NCBI GenBank assembly: GCA_910587755.1
Contig: CAJUNZ010000027.1
Location: 1-31,538, forward strand
Length of the DNA: 31,538 nucleotides
From: an uncultured Acetatifactor sp.
GTDB lineage: Bacteria; Bacillota; Clostridia; Lachnospirales; Lachnospiraceae
Direction of reading: 5' to 3'
Below the pieces are notes generated by a model that did not search any database, was not told where the DNA came from, and saw only the letters and a list, made by a program, of their open reading frames with translations. The position numbers and the translations under genes are program-made. Of this stretch, positions 19,491 through 26,811 are shown one piece after another (position 1 is the stretch's first letter; the number at the start of each line of letters is the position of its first letter).

Positions 19491-22289
19491 ATGAAGACGT
19501 ATGCAAGAACGAGAGCGGGGGCGTTTGTGATGGCGCTGCTGCTGTTCCTGCTGCCTGCCGCCGGGGCGCTTGCGGAGGGCATGGTGGCCAGGGCGGAGGG
19601 AAGCCCGGTTCTGAAGCTGCACTACCACAGGGAGGACGGCAGCTATGAGGGCTGGGATGTATGGCTGTGGGAAGTTGGGGGCGAGGGCGGCGGAGTGGCT
19701 TTCGCCGAGGAGAACGGCGAGATGGTTGCCACCAAGGAGATCAGCCCCGGCATCACAAGTGTGGGATTTATCGTCCGTACCCAGGACTGGGTGAAAGATT
19801 TTGACGGGGACCAGTTTATTGACATTTCCGAGGTTATTTCCGGCACGGTACATATCTACATAGAGTCCGGTGTGGAAGGCTATACCAAGGAGTATGGAGA
19901 TGACGTGGTCATAGGCACAAGGCTGAAATCCGCAGTCTACAATAATGACGGTACCGTTACTGTCACTATGACGGGGGAGATTGAGGGCAGCCTGGAGAAG
20001 GTCTTCTCCATTGAAGGGAAAGAGGGAGAGATCGGCATTTCCGGTGTGGAGGCCGCAGGGGACTATAACTATACTGTGACCCTGGCCGGAGAATTGGACT
20101 CTGCCAAAAGTTACACCATCACTTATGAGGGCTCCACCTACAGCGTAAGAATGCCCAGTGTCTACTCCACGCCGGAGTTCGAGGCGGAGTACACCTACAC
20201 AGGGGATGACCTGGGGGCTGTGTGGAGCAGTGAATCCACCACTTTCCGGGTATGGGCGCCCACTGCGGAGTCCGTCACCCTGAAGCTCTATGAGTCGGGC
20301 AAAAGCTATGTGGACGACCTGACGGAGGAAGTGGAGATGACCTCCGACGTCAACGGCACCTGGGTGACGACCCGGGAGGGAGATCTGAGCGGGGTTTACT
20401 ATACCTATTCCGTAACCATCGACGGCACGTCCAGAGAGGCCTGTGATCCCTATGCCAGGACCACCGGCGTCAACGGTGTCAGGGCCATGGTGCTGGATCT
20501 GGACAGCACCGATCCGGAGGGATGGGCCCAGGATACCAACCCTCACGCAGGGGAGAGCATCAATGACGCGGTGATTTATGAGCTCCATGTGCGCGACTTG
20601 TCCGTGGACGAGAATTCGGGTATCACCAACAAGGGGAAATTTTTAGGGCTCACAGAGACAGGAACCAAGACTCCCGGAGGGGTGTCCACAGGGTTGGATC
20701 ACATCAAAGATCTGGGTGTGACGCACCTGCATCTGCTGCCGGTGTATGATTTTGGCTCCGTGGATGAGACGCACACGGTGGGAAATCTTTTCAACTGGGG
20801 CTATGACCCGGTGAACTACAATGTGCCCGAGGGCTCCTACTCCACGGATCCCTACAATGGGGAAGTCCGGGTGAAAGAGTTCAAACAGGCGGTGAAGGCT
20901 CTCCATGACAATGGCATCAGTGTGGTTATGGACGTGGTGTACAATCATGTACAGGATGCCGCTAATTTCTGTTTTAACAAGATTGTGCCCGGCTATTTCT
21001 CCAGAGTGGATGAGGAGGGTGTGTACTCCAACGGTTCCGGCTGCGGAAACGACACTGCCTCCGAGCGGGCTATGGTGCGGAAGTTCATTGTGGATTCTGT
21101 GTCCTACTGGGCGGATGAATATCATATTGACGGGTTCCGCTTTGACCTGGTGGGGCTTCTGGACATAGAGACCGTCAATGCCATTGTGGAGGAGGTACAC
21201 AAGGATCATCCTGATGTGATTTTCTACGGGGAAGGCTGGGCCATGACCACCAACGCCACCAAGGAAGGGCTGACCATGGCCACCCAGCAGAATTCTGCCC
21301 AGACGCCGAAGTTTGCCTACTTTAACGACACCATCAGGGATGGTCTGAAGGGCAGCGTTTTTGACGATAAGGACCCGGGCTATGTCTCCGGCAAGGAGGG
21401 CATGGAGGAGGTTATCGAAAGATGCTTCCTGGGAGCGGACTCCTGGTGCGGCAGTCCGGCACAGACTGTCAACTATGCTTCCTGCCATGACAATTTGACC
21501 CTGTTTGACCATCTGCAGACCGCAAGGCCGGAGGCGGGACAGGAGGCCTGGATACGGATGAACAATCTGGCGGCTGTGGTGTACATGACTTCCCAGGGCA
21601 TTCCTTTCCTGCAGGCAGGGGAAGAGATGCTGCGCACCAAGGTCAACGATGACGGGACTTTTAACTCCAACAGCTATTCTGCCGGGGATAAGGTCAACAG
21701 TCTCAAGTGGAGTGATCTGGAGGAGGAGTCCTACAGACAGGTTTATGAGTACTATAAGGGACTTATCGCTTTCCGTAAGGCACATGGGGCGCTGCGCCTG
21801 GGGACGGCTCAGGAGGTGGCTTCCAATGTCTCCGCGGTGGATGGCCTGGAGGCCAATGTGACCGCATTTGACATAAAGGGCGGTGTCAACGGGGAGACGG
21901 CAGAGGAAATCTTTATCATATTTAATGCCAATGAGAAGGAGACCACGGTTTCCCTTCCTGAGGGGAACTGGAACGTCTATGTGAACGGGGAAAAGGCAGG
22001 AACCACAGCCCTGGCCTCCATCAGCTCCGGCAGCGCCGCTGTGGCGCCTGTGTCGGCTCTGGTGCTGGTAAAAGAGGACAATGTGGTGGCTCCTGAAGAG
22101 GGGGCTGACCAGGAGGCGGATTCTGAAGAGAGCTCCTCCCGGGAGTCAGAAGCTTCAGAAGCATCCTCCCAGGGAACTTCTGCTGCAGAAGGTGAGAGCA
22201 GCAGTGTCTGGATGATAGTCGGGATCGTGGCCGTTGTGGTGTTAGCGGCTGCAGGCGGCGCATTCGTTGTCCTGCGGAAAAAGAAATAA
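19491..22289 (+). CDS. Cell-surface type I pullulanase (932 aa)
   Basis: The enzyme cleaves alpha-1,6 branches of pullulan and starch-derived dextrins outside the cell. In order: signal peptide (1-28, ending ALAEG); a CBM41-like starch-binding domain (from about 38, VLKLHYHREDGSYEGWDVW); a spacer; a CBM48-like domain (FRVWAPTAESVTLKLY, about 255-270); and a GH13 catalytic domain. NWGYDPVNYNVPEGSYST is diagnostic of type I pullulanases. The nucleophile Asp is in GFRFDLVG (about 548), the acid Glu in FYGEGW (about 579) and the third acid in SCHDN (about 664). A Ser/Glu-rich linker leads to a C-terminal membrane helix (about 900-922) and RKKK, so it is membrane-anchored, without LPXTG. The ATG has GGAGGAG upstream. 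It has its own promoter and terminator. Confidence 0.92.
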   Translation: MKTYARTRAGAFVMALLLFLLPAAGALAEGMVARAEGSPVLKLHYHREDGSYEGWDVWLWEVGGEGGGVAFAEENGEMVATKEISPGITSVGFIVRTQDWVKDFDGDQFIDISEVISGTVHIYIESGVEGYTKEYGDDVVIGTRLKSAVYNNDGTVTVTMTGEIEGSLEKVFSIEGKEGEIGISGVEAAGDYNYTVTLAGELDSAKSYTITYEGSTYSVRMPSVYSTPEFEAEYTYTGDDLGAVWSSESTTFRVWAPTAESVTLKLYESGKSYVDDLTEEVEMTSDVNGTWVTTREGDLSGVYYTYSVTIDGTSREACDPYARTTGVNGVRAMVLDLDSTDPEGWAQDTNPHAGESINDAVIYELHVRDLSVDENSGITNKGKFLGLTETGTKTPGGVSTGLDHIKDLGVTHLHLLPVYDFGSVDETHTVGNLFNWGYDPVNYNVPEGSYSTDPYNGEVRVKEFKQAVKALHDNGISVVMDVVYNHVQDAANFCFNKIVPGYFSRVDEEGVYSNGSGCGNDTASERAMVRKFIVDSVSYWADEYHIDGFRFDLVGLLDIETVNAIVEEVHKDHPDVIFYGEGWAMTTNATKEGLTMATQQNSAQTPKFAYFNDTIRDGLKGSVFDDKDPGYVSGKEGMEEVIERCFLGADSWCGSPAQTVNYASCHDNLTLFDHLQTARPEAGQEAWIRMNNLAAVVYMTSQGIPFLQAGEEMLRTKVNDDGTFNSNSYSAGDKVNSLKWSDLEEESYRQVYEYYKGLIAFRKAHGALRLGTAQEVASNVSAVDGLEANVTAFDIKGGVNGETAEEIFIIFNANEKETTVSLPEGNWNVYVNGEKAGTTALASISSGSAAVAPVSALVLVKEDNVVAPEEGADQEADSEESSSRESEASEASSQGTSAAEGESSSVWMIVGIVAVVVLAAAGGAFVVLRKKK

Positions 22290-22293
22290 AATC

Positions 22294-22327
22294 AAAAAGG
22301 CAGCGGACTGGTTTCCGCTGCCTTTTT
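22294..22327 (+). terminator. Terminator of the pullulanase gene
   Basis: AAAAAGGCAGCGGA (22294-22307) pairs perfectly with TCCGCTGCCTTTTT (22314-22327) around a 6-base loop. Confidence 0.85.
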
Positions 22328-22510
22328 GTGGAGGGAAGGGGGCTTTTCCAGGACCGTCAAAGGAAAGCAGGGCTTATGGGCGGCTTTCGGTTGCAAAAAT
22401 CTTGGGCAGATGGTAAGATGTCAGTAGACAGAATGTAAGTTGAAACACTCTCTGAGGATTGTGAAGAGTGATTTTTCAGCAGATTCTAAGATGATGCATA
22501 GGAGGTATGG

Positions 22511-23809
22511 ATGGAGGGAAAGACTATCAGGGAGAGACTGGAGGGCAGGGAACTGAAGGCATTCTGTATCTTTTCCGTACTGCTGCTGCTGGCGGCGGGG
22601 TGCGTGGGGATGGTGCAGGAGGGGCATGGAACAGGGGAGCTGTTTCGGGGGCTTTGGACCATTGTGGTATCCAGGGATGCTCTGATCACGGATTATTTTG
22701 AACTGGCAGGATTCGGGGCAGCTTTTGTGAATGCGGGTCTGGTGATGGCCATGGGGATTGCCCTGGTGAGACGGGAGAATGTGCCGTTCTCTGGACTGAC
22801 CCTGGCGGCGGTGTCCATCAACGCGGGCTATGCTCTATGGGGGAAAAATCCAGTGAACACTCTGCCCATCCTTCTGGGGTCTTTTCTCTATGCCAAGGCG
22901 CACGGCTCTCCCATGGGCAGATACATATACACCGCTCTTTTTGGGACCAGCCTGGCTCCGCTGGTGACAGAGCTGGTGTTCCTTCTGCCCTTTGACAGGA
23001 AGATCAATCTGCTGGCCGCGGCAGTGGTGGGGATGCTCATCGGTTTTATCCTGCCCAGCCTTTCCATGCATACAGCCACCATGCACATGGGATACAACCT
23101 GTTCAATGTGGGATTTTCGGCGGGAATTGTAGCTTTTGTGATGGTGTGTGTGCTGAAATCCTTCGGACTGGAGAGTGAGTCCGTGATGATCTGGAGGGAG
23201 GGGAGCCCCACATGGATTGTACTGGGACTGTACGGCTACTGCCTTCTGGCTTTTTTGTTTGGACTGTATCTGAACCGTTGGGATTTGAAAGGACTTTTGA
23301 GAGTATGGAGGCATCCCGGCCGGGCGGTGACGGATTTTGTGATGATGGAGGGGCCCGGGTGCGCTCTGATGAATATGGGGATGGTGGGAGGAGCCTGCGC
23401 CACCTATATCTGCCTTATCGGCGGGGATTTCTCCGGCCCGGTGGTAGGCGCGGTGCTGACGGCTTTTGGCTTTGCCGCCTTTGGGGTTCATGTGAAAAAC
23501 TACCTGCCCGTGCTTCTGGGGGTGTTCCTGTCCACCTTTCTGAACCATTTTTCCCCAGTGACCCCAGGCATGCAGCTGGCAGCGGTGTTTTCCGTGGGGC
23601 TTTCCCCAATCTCCGGCCGGTTTGGCCCGGTGGCGGGGGTGTTCGCGGGCATGCTCCATTCAGCTGTGGTCATGTGCACCTCTCAGATGTATGGGGGGCT
23701 GAACCTTTATAACAACGGCTTCAGCGCCGGGTGGGTGGCAATTATCATGGTGCCTGCCCTGGAGAGCTTTATGTCAGAGATGAGACAGAAAAAAAGAGAA
23801 AGAGGATAG
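22511..23809 (+). CDS. DUF1576 polytopic membrane protein (432 aa)
   Basis: The protein has about ten hydrophobic segments and matches the uncharacterised DUF1576 family. Its two halves are copies. ITDYFELAGFGAAFVNAG (about 58-75) matches VTDFVMMEGPGCALMNMG (about 272-290). NPVNTLPILLGSFL matches HVKNYLPVLLGVFL. YNLFNVGFSAGIVAF (about 194-208) matches LNLYNNGFSAGWVAI (about 397-411). Such repeats are typical of transporters and channels with pseudo-twofold symmetry, and the repeated YN..GFSAG could line a substrate site. Function is not known. The ATG has AGGAGG a few bases upstream. The 117-residue gene begins 4 bases after the stop, so they are co-transcribed. No strong promoter is visible in the gap at 22328-22510. 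Confidence 0.75.
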   Translation: MEGKTIRERLEGRELKAFCIFSVLLLLAAGCVGMVQEGHGTGELFRGLWTIVVSRDALITDYFELAGFGAAFVNAGLVMAMGIALVRRENVPFSGLTLAAVSINAGYALWGKNPVNTLPILLGSFLYAKAHGSPMGRYIYTALFGTSLAPLVTELVFLLPFDRKINLLAAAVVGMLIGFILPSLSMHTATMHMGYNLFNVGFSAGIVAFVMVCVLKSFGLESESVMIWREGSPTWIVLGLYGYCLLAFLFGLYLNRWDLKGLLRVWRHPGRAVTDFVMMEGPGCALMNMGMVGGACATYICLIGGDFSGPVVGAVLTAFGFAAFGVHVKNYLPVLLGVFLSTFLNHFSPVTPGMQLAAVFSVGLSPISGRFGPVAGVFAGMLHSAVVMCTSQMYGGLNLYNNGFSAGWVAIIMVPALESFMSEMRQKKRERG

Positions 23810-23813
23810 AATT

Positions 23814-24167
23814 ATGCTGCAGGAACAAAAGAAAGTTGCCAAGATTATTGCAGAGCTGACCACATATTTTTTGATTCTGGGGGCGGATCAGATCAGTTCC
23901 AGCGTGGTGAAGCAGGGCCGCCAGGGAATCATTACTTTCCGGGCCAACTATGAACCGGGATGTGAGGGAGAGCTGCGGGATATGGAGAGATATCTGACGG
24001 AACCGAAAAACAACGGCATCGAGGATATCTACTGGGAATTGGCCGGTGTGGGGGACTCCTTTGACACCAACGAGCTGCTGCTTGTGGGGATGATGGTGGA
24101 CAGGGCGGAGGTCAATGTGGAGGACGGCTTTGTGAACCTGAAGCTTTATAAGGAATTTCCGGCCTGA
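23814..24167 (+). CDS. Small cytoplasmic hypothetical protein coupled to DUF1576 (117 aa)
   Basis: I do not recognise a named family. This is a soluble, acidic 117-residue alpha/beta protein without signal or membrane segment. The N-terminal helix region (KKVAKIIAELTTYFLILGAD) followed by strands such as GIITFRANYEPG loosely resembles histidine-kinase-type ATPase folds, but nucleotide motifs are lacking. It begins 4 bases after the DUF1576 gene, with AAAGAGGA inside that gene's end as binding site, and a good terminator follows. A partner or regulator of the membrane protein is the simplest guess. Confidence 0.7.
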   Translation: MLQEQKKVAKIIAELTTYFLILGADQISSSVVKQGRQGIITFRANYEPGCEGELRDMERYLTEPKNNGIEDIYWELAGVGDSFDTNELLLVGMMVDRAEVNVEDGFVNLKLYKEFPA

Positions 24168-24225
24168 GGGAAGATACATTATGGGCTGGCTGTGCGCATC
24201 ATTAAGATGGGAATATTTTTGAATT

Positions 24226-24252
24226 ATCCGGCAGAAATGCCGGATTTTTTTC
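24226..24252 (+). terminator. Terminator of the DUF1576 operon
   Basis: ATCCGGCA (24226-24233) and TGCCGGAT (24238-24245) form a perfect stem closed by a GAAA tetraloop and followed by TTTTTTTC. Confidence 0.85.
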
Positions 24253-24328
24253 ATAGGTTTAAATCTTTTTTCCCTGAAGCTCCGTCAAATATAGCAGGGG
24301 GACAGGCAGGGAAAAGGAGGGGAGCTCC

Positions 24329-24445
24329 ATGGGAGAGGAGGAACTGGTGAGGCGGATCCGGCAGCAGTCCTGTGCAGCCTTGGGGCCAGACGCACCTTTG
24401 CCCGGCATCAGGTGGAGTGATGGAGGAACCAGGGCATTCGTCTGA
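24329..24445 (+). pseudogene. Possible sigma-factor fragment (38-codon ORF)
   Basis: An ATG with AAAGGAGGGG 8 bases upstream opens 38 codons. The first 17 residues (MGEEELVRRIRQQSCAA) resemble the N-terminus of ECF sigma factors. After that the likeness stops and the frame ends at 24445. A complete sigma factor has about 160 residues or more, so this would be a remnant whose 3' part was lost. The match is short. It could equally be an unrelated small peptide or chance. Confidence 0.3.
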
Positions 24446-24500
24446 GATAAAAAGTGTCATAAATAACAATCAGAATAAGAATCGGTGAGACGGATGTGTG

Positions 24501-24535
24501 TCCGCCAGGTACTATAGATTGCAGTGCCTGGCGGA
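24501..24535. repeat. 12-bp hairpin between the ORF fragment and blaR1
   Basis: TCCGCCAGGTAC (24501-24512) pairs with GTGCCTGGCGGA (24524-24535) with one G-U pair around an 11-base loop. No T-tract follows on the plus strand; on the minus strand the downstream bases are also not T-rich. It is neither a clear terminator nor a known repeat. The rest of 24446-24580 holds nothing I recognise. Confidence 0.4.
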
Positions 24536-24580
24536 GGAACTAATCCGGACGAAAGTTTGGACTGTTAAAAAGTATTTGTT

Positions 24581-25822
24581 TTATCCAAGTTTTCCTGAAA
24601 TAGCTGTGGAAGACGCCTTGTGAGTGGCCTTTGTGAAACAGGGGTCTTTCTGCCTGGGGGCTGTGTCAGCCGATATATGTGGTTTAATCTTATAGAGAGA
24701 GTAGAATTTGAAAGATTCATTATATTCATTCACTTTGAAAGGGTCAAGGGAAGGATCTACTATAAACATCTGTGAATCCCAATTACAAAAGTTCTCATAT
24801 GCCATTACCTCATCAAAATTACTATCAGGCATAATAGCCAGTTCCATTACAGGGGTATAAGAGAAATAAGATAACAGAGCCAAGAAGAAGAGCAGTATAC
24901 TCAGCGCGAAAGAAGTTGAGAGCACGATTTTTCTGGTGGTTAAGGTTTTGTTCATCACAAGTATTCTCTCTTTTAAAACCTTAAAATTTCCACTGAAGGA
25001 ATTTACAAAAAACTTTCCGCTTGTCTCTTGGTCTTTCATCTCCAACAGCATCAGCTGGTAGTTAGTTTTCTCCGTCTGTGTCATATCCTTTGTGACTATT
25101 TCATCGCATACATGTTCGGTGGTTTTGGTGATTTCCCAATACAGCAGATAGGCAAGGGGATTGAACCAGTGAAGGAATATGGCTGCCAGGCATAAGAGCT
25201 TGATCAGAGCGTCTCGATTTCTGATATGGGTCAGTTCATGGGATAATGCCATGTTCCTCTTGCTGTTTTCGCTGAGTGAGGCGGGGAGGACGATAAGAGG
25301 AGAGATAAAACCCATGGTAAATGGGACAGCAATGTGGGAACTGGATAACAGCTTAACTTTTTTCCTTCGTTTCTTTGCCTTTTTATGGTCTGTGTATAGT
25401 TTAATTGACGAGGGAGGGGTGCTGATTTTTTGCAGAAACATTTTACATCGTATATACTTTATGAAATAATATAATGTAATTACAAGAATCACCGTTCCCC
25501 AAGTTGCATATGTGAACTGTAATAATTCCTGGTTTTTCATGTAAGTGTGCCCGTCAGGAAAAGTAATATGTAATCTGGATGTATCAATTTCAAGACAATC
25601 ATTCTTTCCGAGTATATGATTGTCATAGCCAAACAGGACTTCCAGCAGGCCGCCGATTCCAGTTCTCTCTCTTTGAAAGGGAAGCAGGAAAAACAACAGA
25701 GTTATCTTTAAGAACCGGTAGCGCCAGGCGGACGGGAAGCGCAGTAAAACAACCGGTCTTATGAGCAGGTAAACCAGGAAAAACAAGCTGCCCGCCAATG
25801 ACATTGAAAACAGCAGATTCAT
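24581..25822 (-). CDS. BlaR1-like M56-family membrane metallopeptidase (413 aa)
   Basis: Hydrophobic segments near 5-25, 37-49, 107-122, 206-226 and 306-328 embed the protein in the membrane. Zinc motif HELTH (195-199) and the downstream acidic ligand region EHVCDE (236-241) mark the M56 peptidase domain, whose members cut BlaI-type repressors after a signal. Beyond the last helix only about 85 residues remain, with no penicillin-binding sensor domain, so the signal is unlikely to be a beta-lactam bound as in classic BlaR1. The ATG is one base after the blaI stop (TGA-C-ATG), with GGAG upstream. No target gene is adjacent. Confidence 0.85.
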   Translation of the reverse strand: MNLLFSMSLAGSLFFLVYLLIRPVVLLRFPSAWRYRFLKITLLFFLLPFQRERTGIGGLLEVLFGYDNHILGKNDCLEIDTSRLHITFPDGHTYMKNQELLQFTYATWGTVILVITLYYFIKYIRCKMFLQKISTPPSSIKLYTDHKKAKKRRKKVKLLSSSHIAVPFTMGFISPLIVLPASLSENSKRNMALSHELTHIRNRDALIKLLCLAAIFLHWFNPLAYLLYWEITKTTEHVCDEIVTKDMTQTEKTNYQLMLLEMKDQETSGKFFVNSFSGNFKVLKERILVMNKTLTTRKIVLSTSFALSILLFFLALLSYFSYTPVMELAIMPDSNFDEVMAYENFCNWDSQMFIVDPSLDPFKVNEYNESFKFYSLYKIKPHISADTAPRQKDPCFTKATHKASSTAISGKLG

Positions 25823-25823
25823 G

Positions 25824-26198
25824 TCATACTCCTTTTTTTCTTATCAGTGATTTTAATTCGCTGATCTCCAGATCTGTGAGACCTCTCTCCGTGGTTAATG
25901 CGGATACAAATTTTTTCAGAGAACCGTCAAACAGCTCGCCCACAATGTGTTCCGCCAGAAAACTGTCATATTTTTCCTGAGGGATCATAGGATAATAGAG
26001 TCTTTTCCTCTCAGGGCCTTCTGAGCGCACAAATCCCTTTTTGATCAGGTGAACCAGATGGGTGTTGACGGTCTGGCGCTTCAGAGTGGGATTTTTCTGA
26101 TTCATGTGCGTAAATATCTCGTTAAAAGTAACGCCGTCCGTACCGGTCCATATATGTCTCATAAGTTCATATTCTTTGTTTGTAAGTTCTCCAAACAT
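25824..26198 (-). CDS. BlaI/MecI/CopY-family transcriptional repressor (124 aa)
   Basis: This is a 124-residue winged-helix repressor of the BlaI family: LTNKEYELMRHIW at the start, TLKRQTVNTHLVHLIKKGFV as recognition helix and wing (about 37-57), and a C-terminal dimerisation part (FLAEHIVGELFDGSLKKFV). It dimerises on DNA and is normally removed by the coupled M56 protease. It is the first gene of the pair and follows a strong promoter that it probably represses. I could not find a clean TACA-N2-TGTA site at the promoter, so its operator is undefined. Confidence 0.9.
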   Translation of the reverse strand: MFGELTNKEYELMRHIWTGTDGVTFNEIFTHMNQKNPTLKRQTVNTHLVHLIKKGFVRSEGPERKRLYYPMIPQEKYDSFLAEHIVGELFDGSLKKFVSALTTERGLTDLEISELKSLIRKKGV

Positions 26199-26233
26199 GA
26201 TATTTGCCCCCTTGATATTTTTTGCTTGAGCAT

Positions 26234-26262
26234 ATTGTACTATCTGAATGGCAGCTTGTCAA
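26234..26262 (-). promoter_or_regulatory. Promoter of the blaI-blaR1 operon
   Basis: On the minus strand: TTGACA (plus 26257-26262), 17 bases, TACAAT (plus 26234-26239), about 36 bases upstream of the blaI ATG. Confidence 0.7.
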
Positions 26263-26372
26263 ATACTTTGATAAATTTCGCACTTTTTAGCACAAAAATG
26301 TCCCCGGGCACTCTGTATTTTGGAAGTAATTGAAAAATTACTGACAGCAGTGTCCAGGATGAAATTTCGCCC

Positions 26373-26402
26373 TTGACAAACACATGTACCATGTTCTATA
26401 AT
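26373..26402 (+). promoter_or_regulatory. Promoter of the proS T-box transcript
   Basis: TTGACA (26373-26378), an 18-base spacer, TATAAT (26397-26402), with a predicted start near 26409. Confidence 0.7.
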
Positions 26403-26408
26403 TTTCCC

Positions 26409-26684
26409 CAGAGGATAACTGTGAAGAGGATCAGTACAGGCCTGGAAGCATGCAGAGAGAGAACGAGGCACCCCTGAGGGTGCGGCTGAAAGGTTCTTAT
26501 GGGGAGGGTCTGGAACCTGCCTTGGAGTTTCCGTGCGAGATCCCGGCGGCGCATATGCGGAGCCGGAGAGAGAAGCATGGCGCAGGCCGGCGTTAAGGGC
26601 ATAAAAGAGTGGCGCGAGAGCGCAATACAGGGTGGTACCGCCGGGCTTCCGGTCCCTTTGGGGATGGGAAGCCCGGCGTTTTTT
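26409..26684 (+). promoter_or_regulatory. T-box riboswitch upstream of proS
   Basis: The leader contains the conserved T-box string AGGGTGGTACCGC (26629-26641), whose TGGT pairs with the tRNA acceptor end. An early Stem I element GGATCAGTACAGG (AGTA bulge) lies near 26429-26441. It ends in a terminator that competes with an antiterminator. A CCT triplet at 26516-26518, after GGAA, is a plausible proline specifier codon, but I did not fold Stem I fully. Uncharged tRNA-Pro should stabilise the antiterminator and switch on proS. Confidence 0.85.
26640..26684 (+). terminator. T-box intrinsic terminator
   Basis: GCCGGGCTTCC (26640-26650) pairs with GGAAGCCCGGC (26667-26677) and is followed by TTTTTT at 26679-26684. 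The 5' strand begins within the T-box string, as needed for the competing antiterminator. Confidence 0.85.
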
Positions 26685-26811
26685 CATAATATAAAACAGT
26701 CCCGGAACGGAAACGCCCGGAAGAAAGTGTGGACGCATGCTCATGCGGCCAGAATTTCTTCCCTGAAAGGGCGTTGAAGAGCAGGGACGGAACTGGAATA
26801 GGAGGTAAAAA

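Noticed and set aside
22446..22475. CACTCT/AGAGTG hairpin before the DUF1576 gene as a terminator or attenuator
   Set aside because: Only six pairs with a long loop and a weak T-run. Not convincing.
26199..26262. BlaI operator of the TACA-N2-TGTA type
   Set aside because: Only partial half-sites (GTACAAT) are present around the promoter, with no convincing dyad.
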